Assembly (NCBI RefSeq): GCF_028657905.1
Contig: NZ_CP117782.1
Coordinates: 744,001-808,000, forward strand
Reading direction: 5' to 3'
Origin: Burkholderia sp. FERM BP-3421
GTDB taxonomy: Bacteria > Pseudomonadota > Gammaproteobacteria > Burkholderiales > Burkholderiaceae
Length of the DNA: 64,000 nucleotides
A program made the translations under genes and the position numbers. The notes below the pieces were generated by a model that ran no database searches, was not told where the DNA came from, and worked only from the letters and a program-made list of their open reading frames with translations. This document shows, in pieces, positions 9,791 to 20,720 of the stretch (positions are counted from its first letter, which is position 1; each line of letters opens with the position of its first letter).

Positions 9791-9820
9791 GCAAAACGCC
9801 CGCGGATGCGGGCGTTTTGC
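9791..9820. terminator. bidirectional terminator between def and rluB
   Basis: GCAAAACGCCCGC (9791-9803) and GCGGGCGTTTTGC (9808-9820) form a perfect 13-bp stem with a GGAT loop. There is a T-run on one strand and an A-run on the other, between two converging genes. Confidence 0.85.
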
Positions 9821-9835
9821 ATGAGGGCGGACGGT

Positions 9836-11914
9836 TCAGAACGATTCGTCGGGCGACAGGTAGCGCCACTGGCCCTGCGGCAGCGCACCGAGCATCACGC
9901 GGCCCATCCGCACGCGCTTCAGGCCGATCACGTCGAGGCCGACCAGCTCGCACATCCGGCGGATCTGCCGCTTCTTGCCTTCGCGCAGCACGAAGCGCAG
10001 CTGTTCGCCGTTCTGCCAGCTGACCATCGCGGGCTTGAGCGGCGCGCCGTCGAGTTCGAGGCCGTGGCGCAGCTGCGCGAGCGACTCGGCCGGGAAATGC
10101 TGGTCGATGTCGGTCAGGCGCTCGCCGAAGCGCACGCGCACCAGGTATTCCTTGTCGATGTCGGACTGCTCGCCGATCAGCTGCTTCGCGATGCGGCCGT
10201 TCTGGGTCAGCACGAGCAGGCCGGTCGAATCGATGTCGAGGCGGCCGGCCGGCGCGAGCGTGCGCAGGTGCTGCGGCGAGAAGCGCAGCCCCGAACGGTC
10301 GGCGTCCCAGTGATTGTCGCGCGTGATCAGCGTCGCGGCGGGCGCGTAGCCGTCCTCGGCCTGCCCGGACACATAGCCGACCGGCTTGTGCAGCAGGATC
10401 GTCACCTGCGCGTCCTGGGCGGCGCGGGCGTTCGCGTCGATCTCGATGCGCTGGTCCGGCCGCACCTTGGTGCCGAGCGTGTCGATGCGCTCGCCGTCGA
10501 CGAGCACCCAGCCTTTCTCGATCCATTCGTCGGCTTCGCGGCGCGAGCACAGACCCAGTTCGGACATGCGCTTCGACAGGCGCACGAGGCCGGTTTCGTC
10601 GCCGTGATCGACGGGCTCGGCATACGCCTTGACCGGCTTCGCGACCTTCAGGCCGCCGGCCTCGCCGCGTGCGCCGCGCGGCTTGGCGCTGGCGGGGCCG
10701 TCGTCGCGCCACCAGGTGGGTTTCGCATCGGTGCGGCGCTCGGGCCGGGCGCTGTCGCGCGGGCCGGTCCGGTCATCGGCGGAGCGGAACGGGCGGCCTT
10801 CGCCGCGCGGTGCGCGCGGCTTGTCGTCGCCGGGGCGGTCGTCGCGTTTCCAGACGGGTTTCGAATCGACTCGACGGTCCGGACGTGCGCTGTCGCGCGG
10901 GCCGGTCCGGTCATCGGCGGAACGGAACGGGCGGCCTTCGCCACGCGGTGCGCGCGGCTTGGCATCGCCGGCGCGGTCGTCGCGTTTCCAGGCGGGTTTC
11001 GCATCGACTCGACGGTCCGGACGTGCGCTGTCGCGCGGGCCGGTCCGGTCATCGGCGGAGCGGAACGGGCGGCCTTCGCCGCGCGGTGCGCGCGGTTTGG
11101 CATCGCCGGCGCGGTCGTCGCGTTTCCAGGCGGGTTTCGCATCGCTACGGCGCTCGGTGCGTGCGTTGTCGCGCGGGCCGCCGCGGTCATCGGCGGAGCG
11201 GAACGGACGGCCTTCCCCGCGTGGTGCGCGCGGCTTGTCGTCACCGGGGCGGTCGTCGCGCTTCCAGGCGGGTTTCGAATCGCTACGGCGCTCGGGCCGG
11301 GCGCTGTCGCGCGGGCCGCCGCGGTCATCGGCGGAGCGGAACGGGCGGCCTTCGCCGCGCGGTGCGCGCGGCTTGGCATCGCCGTCGCGGTCATCGCGTT
11401 TCCAGGCGGGTTTCGAATCGCTACGGCGCTCGGGACGTGCGCTGTCGCGTGGGCCGCCGCGGTCATCGGCGGAGCGGAACGGACGGCCTTCCCCGCGTGG
11501 TGCGCGCGGCTTGTCGTCACCGGGGCGGCCGTCGCGCTTCCAGGCGGGTTTCGAATCGCTACGGCGCTCGGGCCGTGCGCTGTCGCGCGGGCCGCCGCGG
11601 TCATCGGCGGAGCGGAACGGACGGCCCTCGCCGCGCGGCGCGCGCGGCTTGGCGTCGCCGCCGCGATCCTCGCGTTTCCAGCCCGGCTTCGCGTCGGTCC
11701 GACGCTCGGCGCGCGAGCCGTCGTCGCTTGCGCGGAATCCGCGGGCGGGGGCGCGATCCGCGCCGCCGGCGGGTTTCTTCTTGGCCGGCGCGGCGGGCTT
11801 CGCGGCGGGCGCGACGGCGCGCACCGGCTTGCGGCCGACCAGGCTGCCGGCGCGCACGGGGGCGCGGCTCGGCGAGGCCGGTCGCGGATTCTTCACGGTC
11901 AATTTGGTGCGCAT
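9836..11914 (-). CDS. rluB: 23S rRNA pseudouridine synthase, RluB type, with a long repeat-rich N-terminal extension
   Basis: Pseudouridine synthase of the RsuA/RluB/E/F family, expected to modify 23S rRNA. The catalytic part is the C-terminal third: an S4 RNA-binding domain (RLSKRMSELGLCSRREADEW) and the synthase core with the catalytic Asp in GRLDIDSTGLLVL. The first ~400 of 692 residues form a basic, disordered region: a Pro/Ala/Lys-rich start, then seven near-perfect 46-residue repeats (each with KPRAPRGEGRPFRSADDR) and a degenerate eighth. Typical RluB proteins are near 250-300 residues; Burkholderia homologues often have extensions. It is last in map-glnD-rluB, 16 bases after glnD. The function of the core is firm; RluB versus a close paralogue is likely but not proven. 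Confidence 0.85.
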   Translation of the reverse strand: MRTKLTVKNPRPASPSRAPVRAGSLVGRKPVRAVAPAAKPAAPAKKKPAGGADRAPARGFRASDDGSRAERRTDAKPGWKREDRGGDAKPRAPRGEGRPFRSADDRGGPRDSARPERRSDSKPAWKRDGRPGDDKPRAPRGEGRPFRSADDRGGPRDSARPERRSDSKPAWKRDDRDGDAKPRAPRGEGRPFRSADDRGGPRDSARPERRSDSKPAWKRDDRPGDDKPRAPRGEGRPFRSADDRGGPRDNARTERRSDAKPAWKRDDRAGDAKPRAPRGEGRPFRSADDRTGPRDSARPDRRVDAKPAWKRDDRAGDAKPRAPRGEGRPFRSADDRTGPRDSARPDRRVDSKPVWKRDDRPGDDKPRAPRGEGRPFRSADDRTGPRDSARPERRTDAKPTWWRDDGPASAKPRGARGEAGGLKVAKPVKAYAEPVDHGDETGLVRLSKRMSELGLCSRREADEWIEKGWVLVDGERIDTLGTKVRPDQRIEIDANARAAQDAQVTILLHKPVGYVSGQAEDGYAPAATLITRDNHWDADRSGLRFSPQHLRTLAPAGRLDIDSTGLLVLTQNGRIAKQLIGEQSDIDKEYLVRVRFGERLTDIDQHFPAESLAQLRHGLELDGAPLKPAMVSWQNGEQLRFVLREGKKRQIRRMCELVGLDVIGLKRVRMGRVMLGALPQGQWRYLSPDESF
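10720..11700. repeat. seven-copy 138-bp tandem repeat inside rluB
   Basis: The 10-mer GGTCATCGGC recurs at 10771, 10909, 11047, 11185, 11323, 11461 and 11599, exactly 138 bases apart each time, with no indels. Copies differ by scattered substitutions, and some variants (GGGCCGGTCC against GGGCCGCCGC; GACGGTCCGG against GGCGCTCGGG) define subfamilies. Being 46 codons long, the unit keeps the reading frame, and copy number could vary between strains without inactivating rluB. Outer boundaries are approximate because the flanking copies are degenerate. Confidence 0.9.
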
Positions 11915-11930
11915 AAACGCTGAAACTTAC

Positions 11931-14507
<2,577 letters not shown>

Positions 14508-14547
14508 GGACGGGACGGCGGGCGCGCGGCGGGTGGGCGGGGCAGGC

Positions 14548-15363
14548 TCAGAGCGCCGCGGCGGGGGCCGCGAACACCGGGCGCGCGGGCGTGCCGGCCG
14601 ACACGGTCAGCACGTCGTAGCCGGTCTCGGTGACGAGCACCGTGTGTTCCCACTGCGCCGACAGGCTGCGGTCGCGGGTCTTGACGGTCCACTGGTCGGG
14701 CATCGTGCGGATGTCGCGCTTGCCGGCGTTGATCATCGGCTCGATCGTGAAGATCATGCCGGCCTGCAGCTCGATGCCGGTGCCTGGCCGGCCGTAGTGG
14801 ACGACCTGGGGATCCTCGTGGAACACCGTGCCGATGCCGTGCCCGCAGTACTCGCGCACGACGCTGTAGCCCTGCGCCTCCGCGTGCTTCTGGATCGCGT
14901 GGCCGATGTCGCCGAGGTGGGCGCCGGGGCGCACCTGGTCGATGCCGAGCCACATGCACTCGTAGGTGGTCTGCACGAGCCGCTTCGCGAGGATCGAGCC
15001 TTCGCCGATCAGGAACATGCGGCTCGTGTCGCCGAAGTAGCCGTCCTTGATGACGGTGATGTCGATGTTGAGCGCGTCGCCGTTCTTGAGCGTCTTGTCG
15101 CCCGGGATGCCGTGGCAGATCACGTCGTTGACCGAGGTGCAGATCGCTTTCGGGAACGGCGGGTAGCCGGGCGGCTGGTAGTTGAGCGGCGCGGGGACCG
15201 TGCCCTGCACGTTGAGCATGTACTCGTGGCAGAGGCGGTCGAGTTCGCCCGTCGTCACGCCCGCGGCGACGAACGGCGTGATGTAGTCGAGCACTTCGCT
15301 GGCGAGCCGGCAGGCGACCCGCATTTGCGCGATGTCATGTTCGTTCTTGAGCGTGATGGACAT
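14548..15363 (-). CDS. map: methionine aminopeptidase, type I
   Basis: Removes the initiator methionine after deformylation. It has 271 residues with the pita-bread fold signatures: HGIPGDKTLKNGDALNIDIT and DGYFGDTSRMF (metal-binding Asp pair), GHGIGTVFHEDP (His) and the Glu in FTIEPMINAGK. The start is ATG 15363 (MSITLKNEHDIAQMR); the frame extends 11 codons further without a ribosome site. It diverges from rpsB, the arrangement found in many proteobacteria. Probably first gene of map-glnD-rluB. Confidence 0.95.
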   Translation of the reverse strand: MSITLKNEHDIAQMRVACRLASEVLDYITPFVAAGVTTGELDRLCHEYMLNVQGTVPAPLNYQPPGYPPFPKAICTSVNDVICHGIPGDKTLKNGDALNIDITVIKDGYFGDTSRMFLIGEGSILAKRLVQTTYECMWLGIDQVRPGAHLGDIGHAIQKHAEAQGYSVVREYCGHGIGTVFHEDPQVVHYGRPGTGIELQAGMIFTIEPMINAGKRDIRTMPDQWTVKTRDRSLSAQWEHTVLVTETGYDVLTVSAGTPARPVFAAPAAAL

Positions 15364-15742
15364 GGGTTGGTGCCTGGAATACGTTGAATCCCGCAATTAT
15401 CGCACCTTATGCTCCGGGTCGCAGCCCTTGGCGGGCGCGCGGCGGGCCGTCGGCCGGGTTCGCCCCGATTGCGCGCACGGGCGGGCCCGGGGGCGGGAAA
15501 GTGGCGGGCGGCTTGAGGGGAGCAATAGGGGCGTGCTATACTCGCTGGCTAAGTCGATGCTGAATATCGCGTACTTTCCCCAATATGGGGCGGGAGTGCG
15601 CGGCAGAAGGCGGAGGCGCAGGGTCCGGCGTGTTGTGCCGGGCCGAATCGCAAGCCGGCGCATCCAGGGTGTCGTGGCGAGGTGAAAACCGCGTCCATGA
15701 TACGGCAGCCGGCTTAAGACCCAACCCTCGCGGAGAATTCTC
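15364..15742. other. 379-bp divergent intergenic region between map and rpsB
   Basis: No gene is visible. It must hold the map promoter (minus strand) and the rpsB promoter plus a roughly 195-base rpsB leader. In proteobacteria the rpsB leader is the target of S2 autoregulation (family knowledge). The leader here contains GC-rich self-complementary stretches, but I cannot fold it reliably by eye. CGGAGAATTCTC just before ATG 15743 provides the ribosome site. Confidence 0.6.
15513..15542 (+). promoter_or_regulatory. sigma-70 promoter for rpsB-tsf
   Basis: TTGAGG at 15513-15518 and TATACT at 15537-15542 are 18 bases apart. This is the best promoter-like pair upstream of rpsB, about 200 bases before its start codon, implying a long leader. 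Confidence 0.6.
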
Positions 15743-16483
15743 ATGGCAATCACGATGCGCCAAATGCTGGAAGCCGGTGTCCACTTCGGTCACCAAACGC
15801 GCTTCTGGAACCCGAAGATGGCCCCCTTCATCTTCGGTCACCGTAACAAGATTCACATCATCAACCTCGAAAAGACGCTGCCGATGTACAACGACGCGCT
15901 GAAGTACGTGCGTCAGCTGGCTGCCAATCGGGGCACGATCCTGTTCGTCGGTACGAAGCGCCAATCGCGCGACACGATCTCGGAAGAGGCGCTGCGCGCC
16001 GGCATGCCGTACGTGAACGCACGCTGGCTCGGCGGCATGCTGACCAACTTCAAGACGCTGAAGGTATCGATCAAGCGCCTGAAGGACATGGAAGCAGCCG
16101 TCGAATCGGGTGAAACCGAGAAGATGAGCAAGAAGGAAGCGCTGCTGTTCGAACGCGAGATCGCCAAGCTGCAAAAGTCGATCGGCGGCGTGAAGGACAT
16201 GGGTGGCATTCCGGACGCCATCTTCGTGGTGGACGTCGGCTACCACAAGATCGCCGTGACGGAAGCGAACAAGCTCGGCGTGCCGGTCATCGCGGTGGTC
16301 GACACGAACCACTCGCCCGAAGGCGTGGACTACGTGATCCCGGGTAACGACGATTCGAGCAAGGCTGTTGCGCTGTACGCGCAAGGCGTCGCCGACGCGA
16401 TCCTCGAAGGCCGTGCGAACGCGGTCAACGAAGTGGTCCAGGCGGCGCGCGGCGACGACGAATACGTCGAGGAAAGCGCGTAA
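15743..16483 (+). CDS. rpsB: 30S ribosomal protein S2
   Basis: Small-subunit ribosomal protein S2, 246 residues, with the classical start MAITMRQMLEAGVHFGHQTR and the signatures RWLGGMLTNFKTL and PGNDDSSKAVALY. Its codons favour GAA, CGT and GGT more than the neighbours, as expected for a very highly expressed gene. It is followed by a strong terminator at 16502, then tsf. rpsB and tsf form the standard pair, with partial termination between them setting their ratio (family knowledge). Confidence 0.98.
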   Translation: MAITMRQMLEAGVHFGHQTRFWNPKMAPFIFGHRNKIHIINLEKTLPMYNDALKYVRQLAANRGTILFVGTKRQSRDTISEEALRAGMPYVNARWLGGMLTNFKTLKVSIKRLKDMEAAVESGETEKMSKKEALLFEREIAKLQKSIGGVKDMGGIPDAIFVVDVGYHKIAVTEANKLGVPVIAVVDTNHSPEGVDYVIPGNDDSSKAVALYAQGVADAILEGRANAVNEVVQAARGDDEYVEESA

Positions 16484-16501
16484 CCGGTCCCGAGCCGGCA
16501 T

Positions 16502-16534
16502 AAAAAGGGGGCTCTCAACAGGCCCCCTTTTTTT
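16502..16534 (+). terminator. rho-independent terminator / attenuator between rpsB and tsf
   Basis: AAAAAGGGGGC (16502-16512) pairs with GCCCCCTTTTT (16522-16532), with a 9-base loop and a run of T. It lies directly after the rpsB stop and probably lets only part of the transcripts read into tsf. Confidence 0.85.
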
Positions 16535-16659
16535 AAGCCGCTTTTCCTGGCAGGTGCGCTGGATCGCAGAGTGCGAAAAAGCGCGGAATTCCGGAAACGA
16601 ATGCCTGCTGCCTGCGTCGAAGTGCGGGCGGCGTTGTAAACAGACTCAAGGAGCGAATG

Positions 16660-17541
16660 ATGGCGGCAATTACCGCAAGCATGGTGGCAGAACTGCGCGC
16701 AAAGACCGATGCGCCGATGATGGAATGCAAGAAGGCCCTCACGGAAGCCGACGGCGATCTGGCGAAGGCGGAAGAGCTGCTGCGCGTGAAGCTCGGCAAC
16801 AAGGCCAGCAAGGCTGCGTCGCGCGTGACGGCGGAAGGCATCGTCGCATCGTTCGTCGGCGCGGGCGCGGGCTCGCTCGTCGAACTGAACTGCGAAACCG
16901 ACTTCGTCGCGAAGAACGACGACTTCAACGCGTTCGCGAAGACCGTCGCGGAACTCATCGCGACCCAGAACCCGGCCGACGTGGCCGCGCTGTCGGCGCT
17001 GCCGCTCGAAGGCAAGACCGTTGACGAAGTGCGTCTCGCGCTGGTCGGCAAGATCGGCGAGAACATCTCGATCCGCCGCTTCGTGCGCTTCGCGACCGCG
17101 AACCAGCTCGCGACCTACCTGCACGGCAGCCGTATCGGCGTGATCGTCGAGTACACGGGCGCGGAAGAGCAGGTCGGCAAGGACGTCGCGATGCACATCG
17201 CGGCCATGAAGCCGGTCGCGCTGTCGTCGGCCGACGTGCCGGCCGATCTGATCGAGACGGAACGCCGCGTGGCCGAGCAGAAGGCTGCGGAATCGGGCAA
17301 GCCGGCCGAGATCGTCGCGAAGATGGTCGACGGCAGCGTCCAGAAGTACCTGAAGGAAGTGTCGCTGCTGAACCAGACGTTCGTGAAGAACGACAAGCAG
17401 ACGATCGAACAGATGCTGAAGGCCGCCAATGCGGCAGTGCAAAAATTTGCACTGTTCGTGGTCGGCGAAGGCATCGAGAAGCGTCAGGACGACTTCGCGG
17501 CCGAAGTGGCCGCGCAGGTCGCTGCCGCAAAGCAGCAGTAA
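16660..17541 (+). CDS. tsf: translation elongation factor Ts
   Basis: Nucleotide-exchange factor that regenerates EF-Tu-GTP. It has 293 residues. The N-terminal UBA-like module starts MAAITASMVAELRAKTDAPM; the hallmark CETDFVAKNDDF lies at about residue 80, and two core repeats follow. Two ATGs are in tandem (16657 and 16660). The second is preferred because AGGAG at 16649-16653 is then six bases away rather than three. Certain. Confidence 0.97.
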   Translation: MAAITASMVAELRAKTDAPMMECKKALTEADGDLAKAEELLRVKLGNKASKAASRVTAEGIVASFVGAGAGSLVELNCETDFVAKNDDFNAFAKTVAELIATQNPADVAALSALPLEGKTVDEVRLALVGKIGENISIRRFVRFATANQLATYLHGSRIGVIVEYTGAEEQVGKDVAMHIAAMKPVALSSADVPADLIETERRVAEQKAAESGKPAEIVAKMVDGSVQKYLKEVSLLNQTFVKNDKQTIEQMLKAANAAVQKFALFVVGEGIEKRQDDFAAEVAAQVAAAKQQ

Positions 17542-17557
17542 TTCGCAGTCCGCTTGA

Positions 17558-17585
17558 CCCGCGGCGCGCGTCCGTGCGCCGCGGG
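17558..17585 (+). terminator. GC-rich hairpin after tsf
   Basis: CCCGCGGCGC (17558-17567) pairs exactly with GCGCCGCGGG (17576-17585) across 8 bases. There is no T-run, so it may stabilise or attenuate rather than terminate. A second, larger self-complementary stretch (GCAGCGCCGCC near 17589 with GGCGGCGCTTGC near 17628) follows before pyrH. Confidence 0.45.
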
Positions 17586-17701
17586 CCGGCAGCGCCGCCG
17601 GGCGGGGCCTCCCGGTCCCGCCGCGACGGCGGCGCTTGCCCGAATCAGCATTTCGCCCCTACAGTTCGTGCTTGTCATCCTCTCGTCGCTCGGAAGCCCC
17701 T

Positions 17702-18415
17702 ATGTCCAATGCCTATAAACGCGTCCTCCTCAAACTTTCCGGCGAAGCGCTGATGGGCGATGATGCCTTTGGCATCAACCGCGCAACGATCGAACGGATG
17801 GTGGCCGATATCGCGGAGGTCGTGCGGCTCGGCACGCAGCTCGCGGTGGTGATCGGGGGCGGCAATATTTTCCGCGGCGTCGCGGGCGGCGCGGCCGGCA
17901 TGGATCGCGCGACCGCCGACTACATGGGAATGCTCGCGACGATGATGAACGCGCTCGCGCTGCAGGATGCGATGCGCCACGCGGGCATCGAGGCGCGCGT
18001 GCAGTCCGCGCTGCGCATGGATCAGGTGGTCGAGCCGTACATCCGGCCCCGTGCGATCCGCCAGCTCGAGGAAGGCCGGGTCGTGATCTTCGCGGCCGGG
18101 ACCGGCAACCCGTTCTTCACGACCGACACGGCGGCCGCGCTGCGCGGCTCCGAGGTGGGCGCGGAGGTGGTGCTGAAGGCGACCAAGGTCGATGGCGTGT
18201 ACTCGGCCGATCCGAAGAAGGATCCGTCGGCGACCCGCTATTCGACGATCAGTTTCGACGAAGCGATCGGCCGCAATCTGCAGGTCATGGACGCGACGGC
18301 GTTCGCGCTGTGCCGCGACCAGAAGCTGCCGATCCGTGTGTTTTCGATCAACAAGCCGGGCGCGCTCAAGCGCATCGTGCTGGGTGAGGACGAGGGCACC
18401 CTCGTCCACGTGTAA
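17702..18415 (+). CDS. pyrH: uridylate (UMP) kinase
   Basis: Phosphorylates UMP to UDP, a hexameric bacterial enzyme of the amino-acid-kinase fold. It has 237 residues: KRVLLKLSGEALMGD at the N-terminus, VIGGGNIFRG at the nucleotide-binding loop, and the GNPFFTTDTAAALR region. ATG 17702 (MSNAYKRVLL) was chosen; the frame is open to a TTG at 17636, but that extension lacks family similarity. It lies between tsf and frr in the conserved bacterial order. Confidence 0.97.
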   Translation: MSNAYKRVLLKLSGEALMGDDAFGINRATIERMVADIAEVVRLGTQLAVVIGGGNIFRGVAGGAAGMDRATADYMGMLATMMNALALQDAMRHAGIEARVQSALRMDQVVEPYIRPRAIRQLEEGRVVIFAAGTGNPFFTTDTAAALRGSEVGAEVVLKATKVDGVYSADPKKDPSATRYSTISFDEAIGRNLQVMDATAFALCRDQKLPIRVFSINKPGALKRIVLGEDEGTLVHV

Positions 18416-18427
18416 ACTCTCGCGGAA

Positions 18428-18464
18428 GCGGGCCCGGCATGACGCCGCGCGCGTGCGGGCCCGC
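18428..18464 (+). terminator. hairpin between pyrH and frr, possible attenuator
   Basis: GCGGGCCC (18428-18435) pairs with GGGCCCGC (18457-18464), followed by CTCGTTTTG. The weak T-run suggests partial termination at most. Confidence 0.4.
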
Positions 18465-18498
18465 CTCGTTTTGAAGAATAGAAGGTTCGGAGGTTGAA

Positions 18499-19059
18499 AT
18501 GAGTGTCGCTGATGTCAGGAAGAACGTCGAGCAGAAGATGCAACGCTCGATCGAAGCATTCAAGAACGATCTGGCGAAGATCCGCACGGGCCGCGCCCAC
18601 GCCGGTCTGCTCGATCACGTGCAGGTCGACTACTACGGCTCGATGGTGCCGATTTCCCAGGTCGCCAACGTGACGCTCGTCGATGCGCGCACGATCGGCG
18701 TGCAGCCGTGGGAAAAGAACATGGTCGCGAAGGTCGAGAAGGCGATCCGCGAAGCGGACCTGGGCCTGAACCCGGCGACCACCGGCGACCTGATCCGCGT
18801 GCCGATGCCCGCGCTGACGGAAGAGCGCCGCCGCGAGCTGACCAAGGTCGTGAAGGGCGAGGGCGAGACGGCGAAGGTGGCCGTGCGCAATCTGCGCCGC
18901 GACGCGAACGAGCAGTTGAAGAAGCTCGTCAAGGACAAGGAAATCTCGGAAGACGACGAGCGCCGCGCGAGCGACGACGTGCAGAAGCTGACGGACAAGT
19001 CCGTCGCCGAGATCGACAAGCTCGTGCAGACCAAAGAAGCCGAGATCATGACGGTTTGA
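18499..19059 (+). CDS. frr: ribosome recycling factor
   Basis: With EF-G it splits post-termination ribosomes. It has 186 residues, the exact family size. Signatures are IRTGRAHAGLLDHVQVDYYG, the PxPALTEERRRELTK region and the long helical bundle ending DKLVQTKEAEIMTV. GGAGG at 18489-18493 precedes ATG 18499 at good spacing. Certain. Confidence 0.98.
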   Translation: MSVADVRKNVEQKMQRSIEAFKNDLAKIRTGRAHAGLLDHVQVDYYGSMVPISQVANVTLVDARTIGVQPWEKNMVAKVEKAIREADLGLNPATTGDLIRVPMPALTEERRRELTKVVKGEGETAKVAVRNLRRDANEQLKKLVKDKEISEDDERRASDDVQKLTDKSVAEIDKLVQTKEAEIMTV

Positions 19060-19106
19060 CGCGCTTCGTGCGTCGCATTTTTCCCGCAGCCAGAGTCTCA
19101 GCGGCC

Positions 19107-19889
19107 ATGACTTATACCAGCTCTACCGTTCGCGTGCCTGACGTCGCACACGTGCCGCGTCACATCGCGATCATCATGGACGGCAATGGCCGTTGGGCGA
19201 CCGAGCGCCGCCTGCCCCGCGTCGCGGGGCACACCCGCGGCGTCGACGCGGTGCGTTCGGTCGTCGAAGGCTGCGCGCGCGCGGGGGTCCAGTACCTGAC
19301 GCTGTTCGCGTTCAGTTCCGAGAACTGGCGGCGGCCGACCGACGAGGTGTCGTTCCTGATGCGCCTGTTCGTCACCGCGCTCGAGCGCGAGGTCGGCAAG
19401 CTGCACGCGAACGGCATCCGCCTGCGCGTCGTCGGCGATCTGACGAAGTTCGAGCCGCGCATCCAGGACCTGATCCGCCGCGCCGAAACCAAGACGGCCC
19501 GCAACACCCGCCTGACCCTGACGATCGCCGCGAACTACGGCGGCCGCTGGGACATCCTGGAGGCGACCCGCAAGCTGGTCGCGGAAACGGCCCGCGAAGG
19601 CCGCGAGGCCGAGGTGTCCGAGGACGCCTTCGCGCGCCACCTGGCGATGGCCTATGCGCCCGAGCCGGACCTGTTCATCCGCACGGGCGGGGAGCAGCGC
19701 GTCAGCAACTTCCTGCTGTGGCAGCTCGCCTACACCGAGTTCTATTTCACCGATAAATACTGGCCGGACTTCGACGCGGCGGCGCTTGCCGAGGCGCTTG
19801 CGTCGTACACCGAGCGCGAACGCCGCTTCGGGCGCACCAGCGCGCAACTCGAACCGCAGGCCCAGGACGCCGACTCCCTTTCATGCTGA
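19107..19889 (+). CDS. uppS: undecaprenyl pyrophosphate synthase
   Basis: Cis-prenyltransferase that makes the C55 lipid carrier for peptidoglycan and O-antigen. It has 260 residues. The catalytic Asp is in HIAIIMDGNGRWA; other motifs are GHTRGVDAVR, the FSSENWRRP loop and the C-terminal RTGGEQRVSNFLLWQLAYTE. The start is ATG 19107; a larger open frame runs from 18708 but that part is the frr gene read out of phase. The last seven bases overlap cdsA, so the two are coupled. Confidence 0.96.
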   Translation: MTYTSSTVRVPDVAHVPRHIAIIMDGNGRWATERRLPRVAGHTRGVDAVRSVVEGCARAGVQYLTLFAFSSENWRRPTDEVSFLMRLFVTALEREVGKLHANGIRLRVVGDLTKFEPRIQDLIRRAETKTARNTRLTLTIAANYGGRWDILEATRKLVAETAREGREAEVSEDAFARHLAMAYAPEPDLFIRTGGEQRVSNFLLWQLAYTEFYFTDKYWPDFDAAALAEALASYTERERRFGRTSAQLEPQAQDADSLSC

Positions 19890-20704
19890 AAACCCGTGTC
19901 ATCACGGCGATCGTGCTGCTGGCGGTGCTGCTGCCCGTCACGCTGTTCGCGCCGCTTGGCGGGTTCGGCGCGTTGATCGCGCTGGCCCTCGTGTTCGCCG
20001 CATGGGAATGGGCGCGCCTGCTCAAGGTGGGCGGCCCGGGGCCCGTCCTCTACGCGCTCGCCGCCGCCGCCGTGCTTGCCGCGAGCACGCGGCTCGGCAT
20101 CGGCGTGACCGAATCGCGGCCGCTGTTCGAGGCGGCCGGCGTGTTCTGGCTGCTGGCCGGCCCGTTCGCGCTGTGGCGCAAGCCGACCCTGGCCGAGCGT
20201 GCCTGGCGGCCGTTCCTGCTGATCGCGGGCCTCGTCGTGTTCGCCGCCTGCTGGCATGCGCTTGTCGCCGCGCGCGCGCAGGGCGTGCCGTTCGTGCTGT
20301 CGCTGCTGCTAGTGGTATGGCTGGCCGATATCGGCGCATACTTCGCGGGCAAGGGCTTCGGCAAGCACAAGCTCGCGCCGTCCGTGAGCCCGGGCAAGAC
20401 CTGGGAAGGCGCGGCGGGCGGCTGGCTCGCGGTGATGATCGTCGCGGGCGTCGCGATCGCGACGCATGCCTATGACCCGACCCTGTTTTCGTCCCTGGCG
20501 GGGCGCTATGGCGCCGCGGGCGCGTTCGCGGCGCTGACGCTGCTGGTCGCGTTCAGCGTGATCGGCGACCTGTTCGAATCGCTGCTGAAGCGCCAGGCCC
20601 GCGTGAAGGATTCGAGCGGCCTGCTGCCGGGTCACGGCGGCGTGCTCGACCGGGTGGATGCCCTGTTGCCGGTGCTGCCGCTCGCGATGCTGCTGCTCGG
20701 TTAA
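19883..20704 (+). CDS. cdsA: phosphatidate cytidylyltransferase
   Basis: Integral membrane enzyme making CDP-diacylglycerol, the branch-point precursor of all phospholipids. It has 273 residues with about eight hydrophobic helices and the CDP-alcohol signature near the C-terminus (KDSSGLLPGHGGVLDRVDAL). ATG 19883 overlaps the uppS stop, and dxr starts 16 bases after cdsA. Confidence 0.95.
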   Translation: MLKTRVITAIVLLAVLLPVTLFAPLGGFGALIALALVFAAWEWARLLKVGGPGPVLYALAAAAVLAASTRLGIGVTESRPLFEAAGVFWLLAGPFALWRKPTLAERAWRPFLLIAGLVVFAACWHALVAARAQGVPFVLSLLLVVWLADIGAYFAGKGFGKHKLAPSVSPGKTWEGAAGGWLAVMIVAGVAIATHAYDPTLFSSLAGRYGAAGAFAALTLLVAFSVIGDLFESLLKRQARVKDSSGLLPGHGGVLDRVDALLPVLPLAMLLLG

Positions 20705-20720
20705 AACCAGACTGATATCT

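Noticed and set aside
10720..11700. 138-bp array considered as a CRISPR
   Set aside because: Units are contiguous with no unique spacers and keep the rluB reading frame; no cas genes are present.
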